Positions 1 to 6,737 of a DNA stretch of 32,096 bases are shown here, piece by piece. Every line of letters begins with the position of its first letter. Position 1 is the stretch's first letter. The DNA lies in assembly GCA_017410445.1 (NCBI GenBank), contig JAFQQU010000291.1, forward strand, positions 1 through 32,096, written 5' to 3'. Below the pieces are notes generated by a model. It was not told where the DNA came from, ran no database searches, and saw nothing but the letters and a program-made list of their open reading frames with translations. The translations under genes were made by a program, and so were the position numbers. The DNA comes from Clostridia bacterium. Its GTDB lineage: Bacteria; Bacillota; Clostridia; Christensenellales; Aristaeellaceae.

Positions 1-28
1 CTCCCCACACATCCCCATCAGCATCAAA

Positions 29-66
29 CAGGGCCGCCGCACCGTTCGTGCAGCAGCCCTGCTTTT
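29..66. terminator. Hairpin terminator at the end of the transporter operon
   Basis: A 14-base-pair stem with two mismatches (arms 29-42 and 48-61, loop 43-47) lies 18 bases past the stop codon of the permease gene. On the plus strand it is followed by CTTTTTATT, a good U-run, so it would work best for a plus-strand gene lying left of the window. On the minus strand only TTTG follows, so termination of the permease operon here is plausible but weaker. Confidence 0.7.
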
Positions 67-78
67 TATTATATGAAC

Positions 79-1050
79 TTATCTTTCCTCGCGGAAGTAG
101 TTCACGCCGCAGCCCTTGGGCTGGGAATGCTCCCTCGACATGCGGATCGAACCGATAACCAGCACCACCGCCGTCGCAATGAACGGAAGCATCGAGAAAA
201 TCGGAGTGGGAATTCGGATCTCCAGACCCGTCAGGCCCGCAATATACAGACGCAGAATGCTCAGCATGCCGAACACCAGCGCGCCCAGAATGGCGCGGTA
301 CGGGCTCCAGCTGACGAAGATAACCAGCGCAACCGCAATCCAGCCCAGACCGTTGACGCAGTTGGGCGTCCAGACGCCGCCGCAGGTGACAACTGATACA
401 TACGCGCCGCCCAGGCCGCAGATTCCGCCGCCGACCAGGATATTGACATACTTGTACAGCGTTACGTTCACGCCGCCCGCATCCGCCGCCGCCGGGTTCT
501 CGCCAACCGCCCGGAGATTCAGACCGCGGCGCGTGTGATACAGATAAATGCCCATCGCAATGGCCGCCGCAGCGCCCATATATACGAACATGTTGTAGCT
601 GAACAGCAGCTCGCCTACGTACGGAATGTCGGACAGATACGGAATGTGAATCTCCGCAAACTTCGCCTTCAGGCCCTCGGACAGATTCGCGCTGCCCGTG
701 GGAGAGCTGTTGACCATGCCCTCGCCCACAAAATTCGCAAAGCCCGTGCCGAAGATGGTCAGCGTAAGGCCGGTAACATTCTGATTCGCTTTGAGGGTGA
801 CCGTCAGGAACGCGTAAATCAGCGCGCCCACCATGCCCGCGGCAAACGCGCAGAGCAGGGTCAGCATGGCGCTCTCGGTCTTGTATCCAGCCATGAAGCC
901 CATGACGGCGCCCATGCACATCATGCCCTCAACGCCCAGATTCAGGTTGCCCGATTTCTCGGTCAGGATCTCGCCCAGCGTGCCGAACAGAAGCGGCGTG
1001 CCCGCCAGTACCGTGGCATACAGAAAACTGATCAGATACTCAGCGTTCAT
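79..1050 (-). CDS. Nucleoside-type ABC transporter permease (NupQ/YufQ-like, BPD_transp_2)
   Basis: This 323-residue, very hydrophobic protein is an inner-membrane permease of the branched-chain amino acid/ribose-type family (BPD_transp_2), closest in character to the second permease of BMP-family nucleoside or simple-sugar importers such as Bacillus NupQ. Visible family features are the early GTPLLFGTLGEILTEKSG stretch, the NLGVEGMM motif near residue 37 and the GENPAAADAGGVNV segment, a cytoplasmic loop that touches the ATPase. About eight to nine membrane segments are apparent. The start has an AAGGAGG site seven bases upstream and overlaps the preceding permease gene by 11 bases, which implies translational coupling. 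It is the last gene of the operon. The substrate cannot be read from sequence; guanosine or other nucleosides are the usual substrates of this family. Confidence 0.9.
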   Translation of the reverse strand: MNAEYLISFLYATVLAGTPLLFGTLGEILTEKSGNLNLGVEGMMCMGAVMGFMAGYKTESAMLTLLCAFAAGMVGALIYAFLTVTLKANQNVTGLTLTIFGTGFANFVGEGMVNSSPTGSANLSEGLKAKFAEIHIPYLSDIPYVGELLFSYNMFVYMGAAAAIAMGIYLYHTRRGLNLRAVGENPAAADAGGVNVTLYKYVNILVGGGICGLGGAYVSVVTCGGVWTPNCVNGLGWIAVALVIFVSWSPYRAILGALVFGMLSILRLYIAGLTGLEIRIPTPIFSMLPFIATAVVLVIGSIRMSREHSQPKGCGVNYFREER

Positions 1051-2125
1051 GTTTCACGCCTCCTTTGCCGATCATCACGCGGAAGTTGATGAAGAATTCG
1101 CTGCCCAGAACGAAGAACAGAATAATGCCCTGGAACACCTCGGCCGCAGAGGTCGAAATGTTGAACAGAGACTGAATCGTGCCGCTGCCCTTCTCCAGCA
1201 TGCCGAACAGGAAGGAAACCAGCAGAATCGCAAACGGGTTGAGCTTGGACAGCCACGCAATCGTAATCGCCGTAAAGCCTGCGCCGCCGGTAACCGCTTC
1301 GGACAGGGTCTTGTCCGCGCCGGTCGCCTGCAGCATGCCCGCCAGACCGCAGATGGCCGCGCTCAGGAAAGCCGTGCGGATGATGATCTTGGTGACGTTC
1401 ATGCCGGCATAGCGCGCGGTGTTCTCGTTCTCGCCGACAACCGTGATCTCATAGCCCTGCTTGGTGTAGCGCAGATACACAAACACCAGCACAACCAGCA
1501 CCAGCGCAAACACCCAGCCCACATGCACGCCGAAGAGCATCGGCAGTCTCGCGCTCTTCTCAAAACGCGCGATCTGCGGGAACGCGCTCTGCGGATTCAT
1601 CCACGGACCCATGCGCAGATACTGAATGAAGTAAGAAGCCACATAATTCAGCATCAGCGTGAACAGCGTCTCGTTGGTGCCGAACTTCGCCTTGAAGACC
1701 GCGGGAATCATGCCCCAGACGCCGCCGGCAACCATGCTGGCCAGCACCATGACCGGGAAGAGAATGTAGGGCGGCCAGTCGTAGTGGAACAGCGCGAAAT
1801 AGGTGGCCGCGGTCGCGCCCATGCAGATCTGACCCTCGCCGCCGATGTTCCAGAACTTCATCGTGAACGCCAGCGTGACGCCCAGCGCCGTGATGCACAG
1901 AGGAATGGTCATCTTCACGGTTTCGCGCAGCGCAGACTTCGTGCCCAGCGAACCGGTGATCATGCTCTTGTATACTTCGATGGGATTATGGCCCAGCAGG
2001 AGGATAAACAGACCGCCGGTGGCCAGCGCCAGCAGCACCGCCAGCGCGCGGATGAGATAGGCCGTCTTCCTGGGGATGGCCGTGCGCTTAACCACGCGAA
2101 TCATGGACTGACGGGAATCAGACAT
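1040..2125 (-). CDS. Nucleoside-type ABC transporter permease (NupP/YufP-like, BPD_transp_2)
   Basis: A 361-residue integral membrane permease, partner of the next gene in a heteromeric BMP-family importer. It shows the family's first-permease features: an N-terminal membrane segment after a basic start, the FWNIGGEGQICMGA segment near residue 90 (matching NxGxEGQ of NupP/YufP proteins), and the conserved GENENTARYAGMNV cytoplasmic loop near residue 230. Its start overlaps the ATPase gene by 8 bases and its end overlaps the NupQ-like gene by 11 bases, the tight packing expected for subunits made in fixed ratio. Family assignment is firm; the substrate is inferred only from family membership. 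Confidence 0.9.
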   Translation of the reverse strand: MSDSRQSMIRVVKRTAIPRKTAYLIRALAVLLALATGGLFILLLGHNPIEVYKSMITGSLGTKSALRETVKMTIPLCITALGVTLAFTMKFWNIGGEGQICMGATAATYFALFHYDWPPYILFPVMVLASMVAGGVWGMIPAVFKAKFGTNETLFTLMLNYVASYFIQYLRMGPWMNPQSAFPQIARFEKSARLPMLFGVHVGWVFALVLVVLVFVYLRYTKQGYEITVVGENENTARYAGMNVTKIIIRTAFLSAAICGLAGMLQATGADKTLSEAVTGGAGFTAITIAWLSKLNPFAILLVSFLFGMLEKGSGTIQSLFNISTSAAEVFQGIILFFVLGSEFFINFRVMIGKGGVKHER

Positions 2126-3656
2126 GCTCCATCGCCTCCTCCTGGCTGGAACCGGTCATCATCAGGCCCAGCATTTCTTTCGTTGCACTCTTGGCGTCCA
2201 CAATACCGGTCACTTTGCCGCCGCACATGACCATGATCCGGTCGCACAGCTCAAGCAGTACGTCCAGATCCTCGCCGATATACAGAATGCCGACGCCCTT
2301 GGACTTCTGCTCGTTCAGCAGGCGGTAAATGGTCATGGAAGAATTGATGTCCAGACCGCGCACCGGATAGGCGGTGATCAGGATTCTCGGGTTGGACGCA
2401 ATCTCACGGCCCAGCAGAACCTTCTGAACGTTGCCGCCCGACATCTGCTTGACCGGCGTATAGATGCCCGGAGTAACGATGGACAGGCGCTTGATCAGCT
2501 CGTGCGCCAGCTTCTGGGCCGGCTTTCTGTTCACAAACAGGCCCGGCTGATTCTGATATTCCTTCAGAAGCAGGTTGTCCACCATGCCCAGACCGCCGAC
2601 CAGGCCCATGCCCAGGCGGTCTTCCGGAATAAAGCTCATGGAAACGCCGCGCTTGATGATCTCTCTCGTGCTCATGCCGACCAGATTGGTGTGCCGGTGC
2701 AGAATCGCGCCGCCCGATACCGGCTGAAGTCCGACAATCGCCTCGCACAGCTCCTTCTGTCCGCTGCCGGCAACGCCCGCAACGCCCAGAATCTCGCCGC
2801 CGCGCAGGGAAAAGCTGACGTCGTCCAGCGCCTTGACCTTCTCCTCATTGAGCACCGTCAGATGATGAACGTCCAGAAGCGCTCCGTTGTCCTTCACCGG
2901 AGGACGGGCAATCGACAGATCCACCGCCTGACCGACCATCAGCTCGGTCAGCTCGCGCGCGCTGGTCTTCGCGGTCTCAACGGTCGCAATGCTCTGGCCC
3001 TTGCGCAGAATGGTCACGCGGTCGCTGATGGCCAGCACCTCGTTCAGCTTGTGCGTGATGATGATGACCGCGCAGCCGTCTTCCTTCATCTTGCGGAGAA
3101 TGGCAAACAGTTTTTCAGTCTCCTGAGGGGTCAGAACGGCGGTCGGCTCGTCCAGAATCAGGATGCGCGCGCCGCGGTAGAGCACCTTCAGAATCTCAAC
3201 CGTCTGCTTTTCGCCTACGGACAGAGAATAGATCTTTCTTCTGGGATCGACCAGCAGACCGAAGCGGCTGCTGATGGAGAGGATCTCCTCATTCAGCTGA
3301 GTAGCCGTCTTGCCGGTGGATTTGGTACCCATGACGATATTTTCCTGTACGGTCAGAACGTCCACCAGCTTGAAATGCTGATGGATCATGCCGATGCCCA
3401 GAGAAATCGCGTCATGCGGGGAATGAATGGCCGCTTCCTTGCCGTCGATAATGATCTGGCCCTTGTCGGGACGGTACAGACCGGACAGCATGTTCATCAG
3501 CGTGGTCTTGCCCGATCCGTTTTCGCCCAGCAGAGCAAGGATCTCGCCGTTTTTCACGGTCAGGTCGATATCCTTGTTGGCAACCACTTCACCGAAGGTC
3601 TTGGTCAGAGAACGCAGTTCAATAGCCAGATCAGACTTTGCCTGTGTGTTCTGCAC
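2118..3656 (-). CDS. Nucleoside/simple-sugar ABC transporter ATP-binding protein (NupO-like, two ABC domains)
   Basis: A 512-residue cytoplasmic ATPase with two fused nucleotide-binding domains, the arrangement of RbsA/NupO proteins. Domain 1 has Walker A GENGSGKT (residues 44-51), a signature at LSVGEKQ and Walker B ILILDEPTAVLTP. Domain 2 has a changed Walker A (GVAGSGQKE), an intact MSGGNVQK signature and a Walker B region ITAYPVRGLD that lacks the catalytic glutamate. Such degeneracy of the second site is normal for this family, so this is not a sign of decay. The start codon is GTG, chosen because AAGGAGA lies just upstream. It follows the SBP_bac_5 lipoprotein gene by 38 bases and overlaps the first permease gene by 8. 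Confidence 0.92.
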   Translation of the reverse strand: MQNTQAKSDLAIELRSLTKTFGEVVANKDIDLTVKNGEILALLGENGSGKTTLMNMLSGLYRPDKGQIIIDGKEAAIHSPHDAISLGIGMIHQHFKLVDVLTVQENIVMGTKSTGKTATQLNEEILSISSRFGLLVDPRRKIYSLSVGEKQTVEILKVLYRGARILILDEPTAVLTPQETEKLFAILRKMKEDGCAVIIITHKLNEVLAISDRVTILRKGQSIATVETAKTSARELTELMVGQAVDLSIARPPVKDNGALLDVHHLTVLNEEKVKALDDVSFSLRGGEILGVAGVAGSGQKELCEAIVGLQPVSGGAILHRHTNLVGMSTREIIKRGVSMSFIPEDRLGMGLVGGLGMVDNLLLKEYQNQPGLFVNRKPAQKLAHELIKRLSIVTPGIYTPVKQMSGGNVQKVLLGREIASNPRILITAYPVRGLDINSSMTIYRLLNEQKSKGVGILYIGEDLDVLLELCDRIMVMCGGKVTGIVDAKSATKEMLGLMMTGSSQEEAMEHV

Positions 3657-3694
3657 GTGTCTCTCCTTCTTCCTATCGTATTCTCGGTCCGCGA

Positions 3695-5353
3695 TTAGTC
3701 GATTTGACAGAATTCAAGCCCTCTGAGCATATGTGTTTCGCGTATGCCGGTCAGGCCGCCCAGATTCACCTTGCTGATCAGCGTGCCGGTCCTGAAGAAC
3801 AGACCCAGCACGGGAAGATCCGCAACCACCTTCATCTGGATGTCGCTCATGATGCCCTTGAGGACATCCGGATCCTTCGCCGCCTTAGCGTTTGCCAGCA
3901 GCTCGTCCATGGTCGCGTCGGAATATTCGGAGCAGTTGCCGTTTTTCTTGGTGCCCAGCAGGAACGTAAGATCCGGCATCTCGCTCAGATTGAAGCCCAC
4001 CAGCGCCAGATCAAAGGTATTGTCCTCAAAGTGCTGGCGGACCTTGCTCTTGGTCGTCGATTCGACCGTCACCTTCATGCCGATCCTCCCAAGCTGCTCC
4101 GCAATCTGCTTGGCCGCTTCCTCGCGGATGCCGATGCCCGGCTCGTTGTAGGTGACCAGTTTGATATGAAGATCCTCCCACATGCCGTCCTTGATCCGGT
4201 CGAGAATGCCGTCGCCGTCCGAATCATGCCAGCCGGAGGAGGTCAGCAGCTGATAAGCCCGCTCGGGATTGTAGTTGAACTGGGTGCTCTGCGTCTCATG
4301 GAGCCATGTGCCCGGAATCACGGGCACCTCGCTCTCCTGCGCCATGCCCAGATAAACGTTGTCGGCCAGCGTCGTCCGGTCCACGGCGAACATGATCGCC
4401 CGGCGCACCTCGTCCTCCGCCATGATGCTGGTCTGGAGGTTGGGCACCATGCATTCCCATGTTACCGTCGCATAGTCCAGCGTCATCCGGTCGCTCAGCT
4501 GGCGGCTCAGCGCGCCCGCGGCTTCCCGCGTCGCCAGCACGTCCGCCTCGCCCGTTGAAAGCGCGGTCAGCGCGTCCGCGGTATCGTCGAACCGGATGCA
4601 GTTGATGCTCTCAATATACGGCTGACGCTTCCACCAGAGCGGATTGCTCTCCAGCCGCAGCATGGAATAAGAATCATACCGGATATACCAGTACGGCCCG
4701 GTGCCGCGCGGCAGCTGCGAATCCAGCGACCAGCGCTGAACCACCGGAAACACCATCGCATACAGCACCATGTAACTGACGCCGTTTCCGATGACGCGCA
4801 CGGTGTAGTCGTCCACCGCGCTCATTTCCTGAATATACTGAATCCGGTCGGCATACGGGCTGGTCGCCTCGTTGAGCTGGATGTCGATAAACGAGGCGAC
4901 GACGTCGTGCGCCGTCAGCGGGGAACCGTCGTGAAATACGATGCCCTGCCTGAGATAAAACAGCCACGCCTCACCGTCGAATTCCCACCGGTCCGCCAGC
5001 AGCGGAACCGGCTGAAGGGTCTCGTCCAGTTCGACAACGCTCTCAAACACCAGTCTGTTGATGCTGCTCAGATCCCTCGAATTGCCCCGGAGCGGATGCA
5101 GATCGCTGCCCGCCGCCGCCACATACGCAACGGAAAGATCGGCCGCCTGCCTGCCCGTTCCCTGCGTCACCCTCGTCTGGCCCGACGTATACTCCTGCGC
5201 CGGAGCATACCCGCTTTCAGGCTTCGCGGTCGCAGCCGGAATTCTGATCTGCGGGGCGGGCGCCTGATTTCCGCCCGAGCAGCCGGTCAGAACCAGCATG
5301 ACCGTCAGCGCCAGCGCAAACAGCCTGATCCGGACGTTCAAATGTTTTTTCAT
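3695..5353 (-). CDS. Extracellular solute-binding lipoprotein, SBP_bac_5 (peptide/nickel) family
   Basis: A 552-residue lipoprotein of the family-5 solute-binding proteins (OppA/DppA/NikA type). It has a basic, hydrophobic signal peptide ending in the lipobox LTGC, with C25 as the lipidated cysteine, followed by a low-complexity Pro/Ala linker. The family core starts near residue 95 and includes WEFDGEAWLFYLRQGIVFHDG and LTAHDVVASF. A DSDGDGILDRIKDG loop near residue 390 looks like a calcium-binding loop and is common in clostridial members. It sits 38 bases upstream of the NupO-like gene, where a BMP-family nucleoside-binding lipoprotein would be expected. It may serve that transporter, which would be unusual, or an unlinked oligopeptide permease. 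Family 0.95 sure; partner uncertain. Confidence 0.92.
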   Translation of the reverse strand: MKKHLNVRIRLFALALTVMLVLTGCSGGNQAPAPQIRIPAATAKPESGYAPAQEYTSGQTRVTQGTGRQAADLSVAYVAAAGSDLHPLRGNSRDLSSINRLVFESVVELDETLQPVPLLADRWEFDGEAWLFYLRQGIVFHDGSPLTAHDVVASFIDIQLNEATSPYADRIQYIQEMSAVDDYTVRVIGNGVSYMVLYAMVFPVVQRWSLDSQLPRGTGPYWYIRYDSYSMLRLESNPLWWKRQPYIESINCIRFDDTADALTALSTGEADVLATREAAGALSRQLSDRMTLDYATVTWECMVPNLQTSIMAEDEVRRAIMFAVDRTTLADNVYLGMAQESEVPVIPGTWLHETQSTQFNYNPERAYQLLTSSGWHDSDGDGILDRIKDGMWEDLHIKLVTYNEPGIGIREEAAKQIAEQLGRIGMKVTVESTTKSKVRQHFEDNTFDLALVGFNLSEMPDLTFLLGTKKNGNCSEYSDATMDELLANAKAAKDPDVLKGIMSDIQMKVVADLPVLGLFFRTGTLISKVNLGGLTGIRETHMLRGLEFCQID

Positions 5354-5379
5354 GAATCCTATTTCCTCATTATGCCCTG

Positions 5380-6042
5380 TCAGGCCGCCTTGTCGGCCTC
5401 CTCAAAATCATAGAGCTCCTGATATTTTTCAAAAGCGACCAGAATTCGCTTCACATACGCTCGTGTTTCCTTGAACGGAATGTTCTCCACCGGCAGCGTC
5501 ACGCCGTCCGGGCTGATTGCGGGATCCTCCAGCCAGGAATCGATCTTTCCCTGTCCGGCATGGAACGCCGCCGTAACCACTGTCCGGTCTCCGTCGTAGC
5601 GGTCCATCAGCCAGCTTAAATACCAGCAGCCGTATTTGAGATTGGTCTCGGGATCAAACAGCGCGTCCGGCGTATAGCTGTCCTCCTCGTCAAACTTTCC
5701 GGCCAGCCATTCCCCGGTCTCGGGCATGATCTGCATCAGGCCCCGCGCGCCGACGCTCGATACTGCGTTCTCCCAGAAGCTCGACTCGCAGCAGACTACC
5801 GCCGCCACATGCCACGGCTCCAGATCATGCTCCCGCGCCGTCTCGATCAGGATTTCCCTGTGGCGCAGCGGATAGCGGACGTATTCCATGTGCTGATGGT
5901 ACTTATTCACATAGTACAATCCCACGACAATCAGAATCACCGCCAGAATGACCGGCGTCACCAGGCTGATTCTGCTCCTCCGCTTCCGGGCATGCCGCTT
6001 CTTCGACCGCTTCATGCTGCTCTTCTTCCGTTCCATGGTCAT
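5380..6042 (-). CDS. Membrane-anchored lytic transglycosylase (SLT domain)
   Basis: A 220-residue protein that should cleave peptidoglycan glycan strands to 1,6-anhydro ends outside the membrane. A highly basic N-terminus (residues 4-24) precedes one membrane segment (about 26-44), which puts the C-terminal SLT domain (about 60-200) outside. The catalytic glutamate is E86 in CCESSFWENAVSSVGARG, followed by the family motif GLMQIMPETG; YGCWYLSWL and AFHAGQGKID are the later SLT motifs. The ATG at 6042 overlaps the stop of coaE (TGATG), which fixes the start. A longer reading running back into coaE has no family match in the added part. Length and layout fit the small YjbJ-like transglycosylases of Bacillota that often neighbour coaE. 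Confidence 0.93.
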   Translation of the reverse strand: MTMERKKSSMKRSKKRHARKRRSRISLVTPVILAVILIVVGLYYVNKYHQHMEYVRYPLRHREILIETAREHDLEPWHVAAVVCCESSFWENAVSSVGARGLMQIMPETGEWLAGKFDEEDSYTPDALFDPETNLKYGCWYLSWLMDRYDGDRTVVTAAFHAGQGKIDSWLEDPAISPDGVTLPVENIPFKETRAYVKRILVAFEKYQELYDFEEADKAA

Positions 6043-6662
6043 CACGCGAACCGCTTCTTCAGGTCGCGGTACAGCGCGCTCAGCTCGGATCGGGTCTGCT
6101 CGATGCTGCGGCCGGTGCGGATGACGACGTTGGCCTTGGAAGCGCGCTCCTCGGCGTCCATCTGGCTGTCGATGCGCTTCTCCGCCGCTTCCAGATCGAT
6201 CGAATCGCGCTCCATCAGGCGCTTGATCTGAGTCTCGCGGTCCAGCATCAGCACCCAGGTCTCGTCGCACAGCGCGTCCATCCCGGTCTCATACAGCAGC
6301 GGAACGCTCAGAAAGACGATCTTCTCGCCGGCTCTTCCGGCCTCCTGAAGATCGGACAGCATCTTGTGCTGAATCATCGGATGAATGATTCCCTCCAGCG
6401 CATGACGCTTCTCGATGTCCGAAAATACGATCCTGCCCAGCGCATGACGATCCAGCGTGCCGTCCTCGTTGAAGACCTCGTCGCCGAACTGCTCCCGGAT
6501 GGCCGGCAGCGCCATGCCGTCCGGCGCGGTGACCGCACGGGACTCGACGTCCGCGTCCAGCACAATCGCGCCCAGCGACTGAAGATGATCGGTGGCGGTG
6601 GTCTTGCCGCAGGCAATGCCGCCGGTGATGCCTACGATGTAGGGCTTTCTATCGGTACTCAT
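6042..6662 (-). CDS. coaE: Dephospho-CoA kinase
   Basis: CoaE phosphorylates the 3'-hydroxyl of dephospho-CoA, the last step of coenzyme A synthesis, in the cytoplasm. The 206-residue length is typical. The P-loop GITGGIACGKTT covers residues 11-22, followed by the family motifs DADVESRAV and LDRHALGRIVFSD. VPLLYETGMD lies in the region that shapes the CoA-site lid. A GGGAG ribosome binding site lies nine bases before the ATG. It is 75 bases downstream of polA and overlaps the transglycosylase start by one base; polA-coaE linkage is common in Bacillota. The family call is secure. Confidence 0.96.
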   Translation of the reverse strand: MSTDRKPYIVGITGGIACGKTTATDHLQSLGAIVLDADVESRAVTAPDGMALPAIREQFGDEVFNEDGTLDRHALGRIVFSDIEKRHALEGIIHPMIQHKMLSDLQEAGRAGEKIVFLSVPLLYETGMDALCDETWVLMLDRETQIKRLMERDSIDLEAAEKRIDSQMDAEERASKANVVIRTGRSIEQTRSELSALYRDLKKRFA

Positions 6663-6737
6663 GAACTCGCTCCCTATTATTTAATCGCGAAGAAGCCGCT
6701 CGCTTCTTCTCACAAAGAAATCCACTATTTCCGGGCG

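Noticed and set aside
6043..6270. Upstream extension of the lytic transglycosylase by 76 residues
   Set aside because: The added part is an out-of-frame reading of coaE, while the ATG at 6042 forms a TGATG junction and gives a normal membrane anchor.
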